Assembly: GCA_039815465.1 (NCBI GenBank)
Contig: JBCBZG010000019.1
Span: forward strand, 1 to 64,000
Direction of reading: 5' to 3'
DNA: 64,000 bases
From: Shimia_B sp039815465
Lineage (GTDB): Bacteria; Pseudomonadota; Alphaproteobacteria; Rhodobacterales; Rhodobacteraceae
The position numbers were made by a program, and so were the translations under genes. Shown piece by piece: positions 36,127 to 44,845 of the stretch; positions within the stretch are counted from its first letter, which is position 1; each line of letters opens with the position of its first letter. The notes beneath the pieces were generated by a model. The model saw only the letters and a program-made list of their open reading frames with translations. It ran no database searches and was not told the DNA's origin.

Positions 36127-36717
36127 TTGCAAATTGCACCGCGGATGGAGCGCCGCCTTGGGGCAGGGGCAGAGACTGTGGCACGGTGGCTCGCCTATCT
36201 GGGCGGTGCGATCCTTGTGGCCATTGCGCTGGTCACGCTTGCCTCCATCATCGGGCGCTGGATCAATACCGGGCCGATCCGCTCCATCGCGGGCGACTAT
36301 GAACTGACAGAGGCGGGCGTCGGCATCGCGGTCTTTGCGTTCCTGCCCTGGTGCACGCTCAACCGCGGCCACGTGACGGTCGATATCTTTACCGGGGGCC
36401 TGCCGGCTACGATGCGCCGCGCGCTCGTGTTCGTGGGCGACATCCTGATTGCCATCGTGGCCTATGTGGTCATGTGGCGCTTCTATTTGGGCTTTGGCGA
36501 GAAGTTCCCCTATTTCTCGGACGCGTGGCGGGACCGGTTGTCGATGGGCTACAAGCCATTCTTTCCTGAAACGACCTATGAGCTTGAAATTCAGGTCTGG
36601 ATCCCGTTCGGGCTGGCCCTGATCGGCGCAGTCGCGTTCTTTGTCGTGGCGCTCTACTGCGTGTGGCGCAGTTGGAATGAGCTCGCGCGCGGCGCAGCGG
36701 GGGGGCAAGGCGCATGA
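36127..36717 (+). CDS. TRAP transporter small permease (DctQ)
   Basis: The 196-residue protein has four membrane helices, the normal DctQ size or slightly more. AYLGGAILVAIALVTLASII begins helix one. WCTLNRGHVTVDIFTGGLP contains the conserved loop (R-x-H-x-x-V-D). It starts at a TTG with GGGAGG seven bases upstream; an in-frame ATG at 36145 has no such site. It overlaps dctM by ATGA. Confidence 0.9.
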   Translation: MQIAPRMERRLGAGAETVARWLAYLGGAILVAIALVTLASIIGRWINTGPIRSIAGDYELTEAGVGIAVFAFLPWCTLNRGHVTVDIFTGGLPATMRRALVFVGDILIAIVAYVVMWRFYLGFGEKFPYFSDAWRDRLSMGYKPFFPETTYELEIQVWIPFGLALIGAVAFFVVALYCVWRSWNELARGAAGGQGA

Positions 36718-38072
36718 GCGGGATTGAACTGGCGCTCATCGGGTTTGCGCTCATGCTTGTGGCGATCTTTGTGCGCGTGCCCATCGCAGTGGCCATGGCA
36801 GTGACGGGGTTTGTGGGCGTCTGGATCGTGCGCGGCTCGCCCGCCGCCCCGCTCGCGCAGCTCAAGACGCTGACATTCGACACGTTCTCCAGCTACTCAC
36901 TGTCCATCGTGCCGCTCTTTTTGTTGATGGGCCAGTTTGCGACGAAATCGGGCATGTCCGGCGCGCTGTTCAAGGCTGCGCAGGATTGGCTGGGCCACCG
37001 CAAGGGTGGGGTAGCCATGGCCGCTGTGGGCGCCTGTGCGGGGTTCGGGGCGGTCTGTGGCTCCTCGCTCGCGACCGCGTCGACCATGGGGCAAGTGGCC
37101 CTGCCCGAGATGCGCAAGCGCGGTTATTCCGACAGCCTCAGCACCGGCGTTCTGGCCGCGGGCGGGACGCTTGGTATCCTGATCCCACCCTCCATCATCC
37201 TAGTGATCTACGCGATCCTGACAGAGCAAAACATCGTCAAGATGTTCATCGCAGCGCTCATCCCCGGCATCCTCGCCGCGCTGGGATACATGCTTACGGT
37301 GGCGATCTATGTGCGCGTGCGCCCAAGCGCAGGCAGCACCGCCGATCGCGTGCCCTACGCGGAGCGATTCAAGAGCCTCGCGCGGACCTGGCCCGTGATC
37401 TTTATCTTTGCGCTCGTGATGTACGGCATCGCGGGCGATTGGGACTGGAGCAATCCTGGCCCCGACGCACTGTTCACCCCCACCGAAGGCGCCGCCGTGG
37501 GCGCGATCTTGACGGCGCTTTACGGGCTCTACACCCGGGAGCTCGACTGGCAGGGGATCAAGGACTCGATCCTTGCCACAGCCCAGGCCACAGCCATGAT
37601 ATTCTTCATCGTGTTCGGGGCGGCGGTGTTCAACACGTTCCTCGCGATCACCCAGGCGCCGCAAGCCATGGCGGAATGGGTGACGGGGCAGGGCTTTGCC
37701 CCCATAATGGTGCTGACGGCAATGCTTTTGGCCTACCTCGTATTCGGCTGCGTGATGGATTCGCTTTCCATGATCTTGCTGACGATCCCGATCTTTTTCC
37801 CCATCATTTCCGCGCTCGATTTCGGCCTGACGCCCGAGCAGACAGCGATCTGGTTTGGGATCTTGGCCCTGATCGTGGTGGAGGTTGGGCTGATCACGCC
37901 GCCGGTGGGGATGAACCTTTTTATCATCAACTCCATGGCGCGCGACATCCCGATGGGCCGCACCTATGCGGGCGTTGCGCCCTTTGTGGCCTCCGACCTG
38001 ATCCGAGTGGTGATCCTGGTGGCGTTTCCAGGGCTCACCCTTTGGCTCGTCGGGGCGATGTTCCCGGCCTAG
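36714..38072 (+). CDS. TRAP transporter large permease (DctM)
   Basis: The 452-residue protein has about 12 membrane helices, the sodium-coupled translocating subunit. Conserved stretches are FSSYSLSIVPLFLLMGQFAT, GVCAGFGAVCGSS-type loop (ACAGFGAVCGSSLATASTMG), GTLGILIPPSIILVIYAILT, and EVGLITPPVGMNLFIINSMA near the C terminus. It completes the operon dctP, monooxygenase, dctQ, dctM. A tRNA follows on the same strand after 65 bp. Confidence 0.95.
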   Translation: MSGIELALIGFALMLVAIFVRVPIAVAMAVTGFVGVWIVRGSPAAPLAQLKTLTFDTFSSYSLSIVPLFLLMGQFATKSGMSGALFKAAQDWLGHRKGGVAMAAVGACAGFGAVCGSSLATASTMGQVALPEMRKRGYSDSLSTGVLAAGGTLGILIPPSIILVIYAILTEQNIVKMFIAALIPGILAALGYMLTVAIYVRVRPSAGSTADRVPYAERFKSLARTWPVIFIFALVMYGIAGDWDWSNPGPDALFTPTEGAAVGAILTALYGLYTRELDWQGIKDSILATAQATAMIFFIVFGAAVFNTFLAITQAPQAMAEWVTGQGFAPIMVLTAMLLAYLVFGCVMDSLSMILLTIPIFFPIISALDFGLTPEQTAIWFGILALIVVEVGLITPPVGMNLFIINSMARDIPMGRTYAGVAPFVASDLIRVVILVAFPGLTLWLVGAMFPA

Positions 38073-38136
38073 GCACGCCCCTGGGTGCTCAGCACATCTT
38101 GACCCGCCCGCAGCAGAAGGGTACCCGCCATTCCGT

Positions 38137-38222
38137 GCCCAAGTGGCGGAATGGTAGACGCAGCGGATTCAAAATCCGCCGGTAGTGATACCGTGCCGGT
38201 TCGAGTCCGGCCTTGGGTACCA
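38137..38222 (+). tRNA. tRNA-Leu(CAA)
   Basis: A full class II tRNA can be folded. The acceptor GCCCAAG pairs with CTTGGGT (one G-T), and the D arm GCGGAATGGTAGACGC is leucine-like. The anticodon arm GCGGA-TTCAAAA-TCCGC reads UUG. A variable arm and the T arm GCCGGTTCGAGTCCGGC follow, and the 3' CCA is encoded. Its 3' end is the attachment site of the island that follows. Confidence 0.95.
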
Positions 38223-38380
38223 AGCATCCGCAAAATCAGCCATAATAGCAACCTTTAGTGTCTGATTTTATTCAGATTTATTTGGTGTCGCTGACCATGT
38301 CTCACTATGCAGACCACCCTTTTTCACACTGGAAGGTGGCCTAAAAGGTGGTCTTTATTTGAGGCGATTGTGAGGGAACC

Positions 38381-39523
38381 ATGACTTTTTCGCACGCTTT
38401 GACCCACATGAAGGCTAAGAACCTAGCCCCAGGGAAGCACTTCGATGGGCAAGGATTGATGCTGGTGAAGCATCGAAAGGACGCCGGGAAGTGGATTCTA
38501 CGTGTGGTCATCTCGGGAAAGCGCCGCGAGATGGGGCTTGGTCGTTGGCCCGATGTTTCAATTTCAGAAGCTCGCGAGCACGCTGCAAAGGCGCGCAAGA
38601 AGGTGCGCCAGGGTGATGATCCGATTGCAATCCGCGATGCCACGAGGCGAAAGTCGAAACGGCTATCCGTCAAAGAAGCCATCGAGCAGTGTTAAACGGC
38701 GTGGCAAGCGGAGCTCAAGAATAACGGCACCGGCGGTCGCTGGCTCTCTCCCCTGTCCATCCACGTCATCCCCAAGATCGGGAACATGGCAATTGAGGAT
38801 GTCGATCAGCATATCTTGAAGAAGACACAGGAGCCGATCTGACACACGAAAGCGGACACCGCGCGCAAGGCCATGAACCGCATGAACCTCACGCTCAAAC
38901 ATGCTGCGGCGCTAGACTTGGAGGTCGACCTGCAGGCCGTGATGAAGGCCCAGGCGTTGATGGGAAAGACGCGCCATGTTGGCAAGCGCATCCCCTCTCT
39001 CCCCTACCATGAGGCTCCGAAGTTTTACAGGTGGCTGGTCACCCAGGAGTACCCGTCGACTTTCGCGCTGAGGTTCTTAATACTGACGGTGGCGCGGACC
39101 AGTGAGGTAAGGTTTGCGTTGCCGGTTGAAATTGAGGGCGACGTCTGGACGCTTAACCCGAGCCGAACGAAGACGGCCACTGAGCATCGGGTTCCGTTGT
39201 CTGCGGAAGCGCTGCGGGTAATTGAGACCCGGGCTGTGATCGTCGGCAGTGAGTACCTCTTCCCTTCCCCTCGCGGGAAGGCGATGTCGGATGCAACCAT
39301 GAGCCGGTTGATGGAGCGCGAAGAGATGGAAGCCCGGCCGCATGGCTTTCGCGCGACATTCCGCACCTGGGCCGAAGAGCAAACGGATAGGCCCTTCGAG
39401 GTAAAGGAAACGGCATTTGGTCATTAGGTTGGCAGTGAGGTTGAGCGTGCGTATCAGCGTAGCGATTTGCTCGATAAACGTCGGGTGTTGTTGGATCATT
39501 GGGCGGCGTTTCTCATGGCTTAG
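38381..39523 (+). pseudogene. P4-type tyrosine integrase, inactivated by three stops
   Basis: One frame runs from 38381 to 39523 but is broken by TAA (38693), TGA (38840) and TAG (39425). It starts with the DUF4102-like arm (HMKAKNLAPGKHFDGQGLML, GLGRWPDVSISEARE), then the core-binding part around EPI and TKADTARKAMNRM. The catalytic domain keeps RTSEVRFALP (first Arg), HGFRATFRTWA (His, Arg) and VERAYQRSD (Tyr). The expected residues at the stops (Gln, Trp, Gln) suggest three single transitions. It sits directly after tRNA-Leu, as usual for this class, and would have inserted the island. Confidence 0.9.
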
Positions 39524-39540
39524 TACGCCTCTGTCGCATC

Positions 39541-39560
39541 GGTTCGCACCCGTGCGAACC
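39541..39560. repeat. Perfect inverted repeat upstream of the repeat-rich pseudogene
   Basis: GGTTCGCAC (39541-39549) and GTGCGAACC (39552-39560) flank two bases. The half-site recurs with variations inside the next gene (GGTTCGAAC, CGGTGCGAACG, CCGGTTCAAACC), which suggests either a protein-binding series or a repeat that spreads. Confidence 0.6.
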
Positions 39561-39585
39561 CTCCGCCGTGCTACAATTCCATCAC

Positions 39586-40296
39586 ATGGAAAACACTGAA
39601 GACAACGCGGTTCCGAACCACACCGAACCGGTTCAAACCCCTGACAACCTCCCCCAAAAACAGAGTGGCTGACAGTCGATGAAGCCGTCATCCTTTGTTC
39701 TGAGAACGGCCTGAGCCGTACCCCCAAATACACTTCGGAAATGGGCCGAACGATCCTTTCAAAAGGACGACGCTGAGGTCATCGTTCATTGCGAAGACAC
39801 GATGTGGGCGTGCCAATGGAAGTTCGAGTAGACCTCCCTGTTGAAAAAAATCGAACAAGAGGTTTCCCTAACCAGTGCGAACGCGACCGAACCGGGTCGC
39901 ACCGGTGCGAACGAAGGTTCGCCTGCAAATGAACAGCAAATCGTTTCTGCGTTGAGCACAGAGCAAGAGAACGGTTCCGCACCCGTTCGAACGGGTGCGG
40001 ACCAAGTTGTAAAAAATGATCTATCAAACTCTGGTGAACATGGTTCGAACGCGAACGAATCCGTGCGCACCGGTTCAAACCAAGTCGAGGATGCGACAGC
40101 CGTTCTCGAAGAGGTAAGGGAACGACTGGCCGACAAAGCTAGGCATATCGAGTTTCTTCGTAGGCAACTGGAAATCGCACAGGCAGAGGTCGGAAGTAGG
40201 GCGACCTCAACCGATGAAGCACTCAAGACCATCGACCCTGTAGTTCACAGCTTCGAGCGGCAGGCTAAAGCAAACAGGATGACCTGCTCCCCTTAG
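39586..40296 (+). pseudogene. HTH/coiled-coil protein with repeated VRTG motifs, frameshifted
   Basis: An ATG at 39586 opens a Glu/Asn-rich N terminus, and after a frameshift the frame gives WLTVDEAVILCSENGLSRTP, an excisionase/MerR-like HTH. A second shift gives KWAERSFQKDDAEVIVH and a stop, and from 39841 the frame stays open for 151 residues. That part holds the variants GRTGANE, PVRTGADQ and SVRTGSNQ and ends in a helix with a heptad look (VLEEVRERLADKARHIEFLR). The repeats coincide with imperfect palindromes in the DNA. A role in plasmid or element maintenance is a guess from the style; the present copy is dead. Confidence 0.6.
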
Positions 40297-40302
40297 AGTC
40301 TG

Positions 40303-40688
40303 CTAATTTAGGTTAGCTCTGTTCAGGATTTGGTCCTTCCGTGACCGGTTAGCATATTCGTGTGGCGTCAGACCAGCGAGGCTGGAGTGAGGCCGATGGT
40401 GGGTGAAGTCGATGCGCGATGGCGCCACTAAATTGCGGGCATGGCGCAGGCTGTCGAACAGGTGCTCGTTCACTCGAACGCATGGCATTCGCCTGTTACC
40501 ATTCCCAGCATTTCCTTGAGCGTCGATACGTCCATCATTTGTTCGGCCAGCAGCTTCTTCAGCTTCGCGTTCTCAGTTTCAAGTGCCTTCAGGTTCTTTG
40601 CATCAGACACTTCCATCCCGCCGTACTTGATCCTTTGCGTGCCTTGGTCTAATTGCTTTGCCCCCATCCTTTTCTCACCCAACCCCAA
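40303..40688 (-). pseudogene. IS3-family remnant: orfA joined to orfB tail
   Basis: Minus strand 40688-40470 gives the C-terminal half of an IS3 orfA (YGGMEVSDAKNLKALETENA, KLKKLLAEQMMD). It runs straight into the last part of orfB (40488-40303: NEHLFDSLRHARNLV, THHRPHSSLAGLTPHEYANR). The ~800 bases between are missing, so the insertion sequence lost its core. It lies inside the SARP-type regulator pseudogene, whose TPR sequence continues beside it at 40689. Confidence 0.8.
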
Positions 40689-41928
40689 GCACTGTTTGAT
40701 TCAAGCACGAGCGCTCGATCAAGGAAACTCTGGCTGAGCGCGTGATATGAAGACGCTTGGACGGTGGCTGCCCCGATTGCCACCATTGACGGGACGTGAT
40801 CGCCGACGAACTGTGCTGCGCGACCAGGGAGTTTCAACTCTTCAGCTTTCGCGGAAAGAGGGTGGTCCGACTAGATTTACGAAGAATGTAGAGCAAGTGC
40901 CCAAGCCTTAAATGCGAGAGCTGCCCCGTAATCTTCAGAAATGGCGAGGGACCTGTCAAATATCTCAAGCGCCCGCGCGTTACTGTCTTCTTGCTGTGAC
41001 CACATCTGGTGAAGTTCGGTTAGGAACAACTCGTAGGCGCTTCTATTCTCTGGCGGGGTCGTACTCGCATGTGCGATCTCGGCTGACCGCAGTGAGGGTA
41101 GGATCCGTCCTGCGACTTTGGCGGCGATCCGGTCCTGCAAGTCAAACAGATCGTCGAGACGGTCGTCGAAACGCTCTAACCAGACCGTACGTTCTTCCTC
41201 TCTCTCGACCAGGTTCACCGGGATCCGAACTTGGTCTCCTTCGCGCTGGACGGATGCTTCAAAAAGGTATTGCGCGCCAAGAGTTTCGGCGATCAGAGAA
41301 ATGTTCAATTGATTTCTCTGAAGGGCATATACGGATTTCCCGGCTATCACATGAGAATCATGAGCCCTTCCTAGCGCAAAAGTGATCTCGTCGATCACAC
41401 AGTCTGCGAACATGTCTCCTGTTTTTTGCGCCGGTTTCTTCGAATGGCAGTACCACTAAGCTTGGTGAGTTTCTTGTTTTGGGAATTGCGACCGTAAATG
41501 ACGCGTCATCGCGTTGAGCAACCAGGTTTTGTCTGGTTTCCCTTAGCCACTCCTCGCAACCTTATGAGTTCAGTTAAAATCCTGCGAAGAAAGCGCCCCG
41601 TCCGTAAGCGTTGGTGGAAAACGATCGTAGAGTTGACCCACACGTGTTGCCGACTTGTTTCGAGCACCCCGTTCAGAAGACTGCGACGAAGGACCGAAAA
41701 TTCCTGGCGCAGTAAAGCGCGAGCCTGTTCCTCTGAGCGATCCGACCAGAGCAGGTCTGCTATTCGTGTGCGCTCGGCTCGCATGGCCGGTTGCAAAGAC
41801 CGGAACGCTAGCAGCGCCTGTCCACGACGCGAAATCCCTTCAAGCGCATCCCCCGATTCATCACGAACGGCAAAGGCCCCGTAGAGCGCGAGTATGAGAC
41901 GTGAAGTGTCAGGATCTGTATCGGCCAT
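40689..41928 (-). pseudogene. SARP/adenylate-cyclase-like regulator with TPR, broken
   Basis: From 41928 the minus strand encodes a SARP-type winged-helix start (RLILALYGAFAVRDESGDAL, GISRRGQALLAF, RTRIADLLWSDRSEEQARAL) that goes out of frame near 41580. Sequence resumes at 41413 (MFADCVIDEITFALGRAHDS, ISLIAETLGAQYLFEASVQR, LDDLFDLQDRIAAKVAGRIL) as in the TolB-like central part of such regulators. TPR-like repeats follow (ALEIFDRSLAISEDYGAALA; FLDRALVLESNSAWGWVRKG). The BTAD domain expected between the parts is largely missing. The IS3 remnant cuts the 3' end. Confidence 0.75.
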
Positions 41929-42188
41929 CTTTGCAAGTTGGCGATTCTGCGATGATTTCTAGAGTTTTTTTACAAAGCTTTTGCGGTGGCACTGTGTCTT
42001 TGCCAGCCGATTTTATGGCTCTTTTGCGGGGGCTCGGCACGTTGGATGCAATAGAATGCCCATCGCCAAAAAGGACCAAGTCGACAGACAAACAATGAGC
42101 CGCTTCACCAGCAAGGCGAAAGCTGAGTTGTTTCATCCGGAGCGATTGGTTCTCAGCGCGACCAAAGACAAAATTTCAGGAGGCCAAT

Positions 42189-43777
42189 ATGCCAGATCTT
42201 TTTGACGCGATCATCGTTTGCGCCGGGAGCGCAGGATGTGTTCTGGCAAACCGATTGAGCGAAGATCCCAGTCGGCGGGTGCTTTTTACTCGAGACCGGT
42301 GGCAATGACGATGACATGCGTGTGTCGACACCGGCGGCCAAAGGATCCTTGCCCAATACGCGGTTCGATTGGGGCTTTCGAACCGGACGGCAGGACCACC
42401 TGTCACGCGGGCAAGTCGCGTATCCGCGGGGCCGTTGCATTGGCCGCACCGGCTACATCAATTACATGCTATACCTGCGAGGGCACTCTTCGGACTACGA
42501 CGATTGGCAATAGCTTGGGGCGTCTGGATGCGCTGTGCTGATGTTCTGCCGTATTTCAAAAAGGCCCAGAACTGGAATGTGCCGGGAGATTCAAGCCAGC
42601 ATGGAGATGCGGGACTATTGAAAGTGACCGCACAGGCTGAACGATCTCCGCTTACTGAAACTTTCATTGCTGCCTTCAAAGAGGCAGGTATCCTATTCAA
42701 CGAAGATCTGAACGGGCAGGAAATCGAAGGCTGTGGTTACTTTCCAGCCACGCTGCACAAAAACGCGCGAGGTAGCACCGCCCGCACATACCTAAAAGCG
42801 GCAAAGGAACGAGCGAACTTTACCATCGTAACAGGCGCTACCGTCCTCAGGCTTGTCATTGATGGACACAAGGTCCTTGGTATCGACTATATCGCCGGAG
42901 GCAACATCCACCAAGCGACGGCGCAGGAGACCGTTTTGTCAGCAGGGGCAGTCGGATCGCCGGAAATCCTTCAGCGTTCGGGGATCGGACCCGCATGCAT
43001 CCTGGAAGCCGCCAGCGTGAAAGTCAGCCACGAATTGTCGGGTGTGGGCGAAAACCTGCAAGACCACTTCCACTACCGCAGCCGCTGGGAAATCGATAAG
43101 CCGCTGACGTTCTTTGGCCGCTCTGCCGAAGATCTGGCCAAAGCCCAAAGGCAATTCGATCAGGGGCGCGGGCCGTTGACCACTAACCATTTCGAACCCG
43201 CCTAACTTTTGCGGTCAACGCCAGGCGCGGACGCTCCGGACATCGAACTCTTGATGATAACCCACTACATAATTCTCGGCGCGCCGGAAATGCGCCCGCC
43301 GGACCAGCAAGGCTTCGCGATTTCGGGCTTTCCGATGCGACCACGTAGCCGGGGGTGGATTTCGATCGTGTCCAACAGTCCGCTCTACTGGCCGTTCATT
43401 GATCCGGGCTACCTCAGCGATCCCGCCGATCTCGATCTGATGATCGCCTGCATCCGCGAGGCTCGGAAGGTTGTGGCTCAACCAGTCTTTGCGGAGCTTG
43501 GGCCGCGCGAGATTTCTCCGGGGCCCAATCTGATGACCGACGCGGAACTTATAGCCGACATTCGGGAAGTTTCTTCGACCTCTTGGCATCTTGTGGGTAG
43601 TTGCCGCATAGGTCAGGACGATGGTGCCGTTGTCGCTCCGAACCTAAAGGTGCACGGTCTTGAAGGGTCAGTACCTCGGACGCCTCGGTGATGGCGCGGA
43701 TGAACACCGGACACCCGAATGCTCCGACAATTATGATTGCTGAAAAGGCGGCAGACCTAATCAAGGAGCGATGTTGA
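42189..43777 (+). pseudogene. GMC oxidoreductase (choline-dehydrogenase-like), frameshifted
   Basis: Pieces of a complete GMC flavoenzyme occur in order. The ATG at 42189 opens MPDLFDAIIVCAGSAGCVLA (FAD fold with C for G), and a shifted frame gives RFDWGFRTG, GRTGYINYMLYLRGHSSDYD and a stop. A third frame from about 42535 runs ADVLPYFKKAQNWNVPGD to HFEPA and stops near 43204. From about 43230 it reads APDIELLMITHYIILGAPEM to VGSCRIGQDDGAVVAPNL. A last shift gives NTGHPNAPTIMIAEKAADLI and the natural end at 43777. The active-site His (STSWHLVGSCR) is present, but four frame breaks inactivate the gene. Confidence 0.85.
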
Positions 43778-43897
43778 GCAGTGTGCCCGCACCAGGCATT
43801 GCAGGAGAGCGGGTTCGATGCGGATGCCTGTGCTATGCTGCTTCGGTCAACATCGAGTTGCCGTTCTGGGAGGGCGTGGCGGATTGGAGAATCCGTC

Positions 43898-44532
43898 ATG
43901 GAAAAGAATCCAGTCCACCCTGCATTATCGCGCTTCGCGCAGCTTGGAACAAGGGACGTATCGTCGGCCAAAAGCGCCCACTGAAATCAAAGCACGTCTG
44001 GGCGATCCGCGTGCGACTTGGACTTGCAGTGAACCATCGCGACCCGGCGCTCTTCAACATGGCAATCGAAAACACGCTTCGCGGTTGGGACTTAGTGAAG
44101 ATGAAAGTCGTCGACGTCATGGCCTCTGGCCAGATCAAAGAACGTGGATCGGTCCTGCAGAGCAAAACTCAGAAACAGGTGCGGTTTGAGACTTTCGAGG
44201 GCACGCGGGCGTCGGTTGATAAATGGATGCAAGACGAACTAATAATTGGCTCCGAGTATCTTTGGCTGGGCCGATTTCATGAGTGTCTTCACATCTCGAC
44301 ACGCCAGTATACCCGCATTGTCAGGGACGGGGTCACTTCCATCGGCCTTGAGGCGACCGCGTAGGGCACGCGTTCGATGCGGCGCACGAAGGTAACACAG
44401 ATCTACAATAAGACAGGCAACCTGCGGGCAATCCAGCTGTTGCTGGGCCATACCAAAATGGACAGCACAGTTCGTTACCTTGGTGTGGAGCTTGAGGATG
44501 CCTTGCCCATTGCCGAAGCTATTGAAATCTAG
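43898..44532 (+). pseudogene. Tyrosine-type integrase (second, unrelated to the tRNA-side one), broken
   Basis: The ATG at 43898 opens MEKNPVHPAL. After one frameshift the reading continues AWNKGRIVGQKRPLKSKHVW, LFNMAIENTLRGWDLVKMKV and GSEYLWLGRFHECLHISTRQ. A TAG at 44362 interrupts where AYG is expected, and RSMRRTKVTQIYNKTGNLRA with LLLGHTKMDSTVRYLGVELE completes the domain to 44532. The expected HSMRRTK histidine is Arg here. A single-copy plasmid or transposon integrase of this small type is common in alphaproteobacteria. This copy is dead. Confidence 0.8.
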
Positions 44533-44845
44533 ATTGAAGGGCCGTTCGCGAGGACGGCCCATTGCAGACATTGGTTGCTGTTTGAAACGCCGTAGTGCGG
44601 TCTCTCTGAATCGAACGTTTGCCAGATGACAAGCCTTTAACGCGCTTGGCAGGCTGAGATGAGTGCAACTTGTGCAGTGTCAAAGATAGCTAACAGTACA
44701 ACCGGGAATAACTCTTGGACCGCGCGCTCGCCTCAAGATCTCGGCGATCCTGGCGGGGTTCGTCCAGGCAAACGGCAAAACGGCGTTAAAAGATCAAATG
44801 TGGACACCCTGCAAAGGGGTCTTTCGTACGCGCCCGCGCTTAATC
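44533..44845. other. Intergenic region without a recognised feature
   Basis: No coding region, RNA or clear hairpin is visible between the second integrase and the end of the REC-transporter gene. It may hold the end of that operon's transcript. Confidence 0.4.

Noticed and set aside
38840..38842. Selenocysteine at the in-frame TGA of the integrase
   Set aside because: Two further stops lie in the same frame and Trp is expected at this place in the family.
39541..40100. CRISPR-like array
   Set aside because: The repeats are short, vary in sequence and spacing and lie inside a coding frame; there are no equal spacers and no cas genes.
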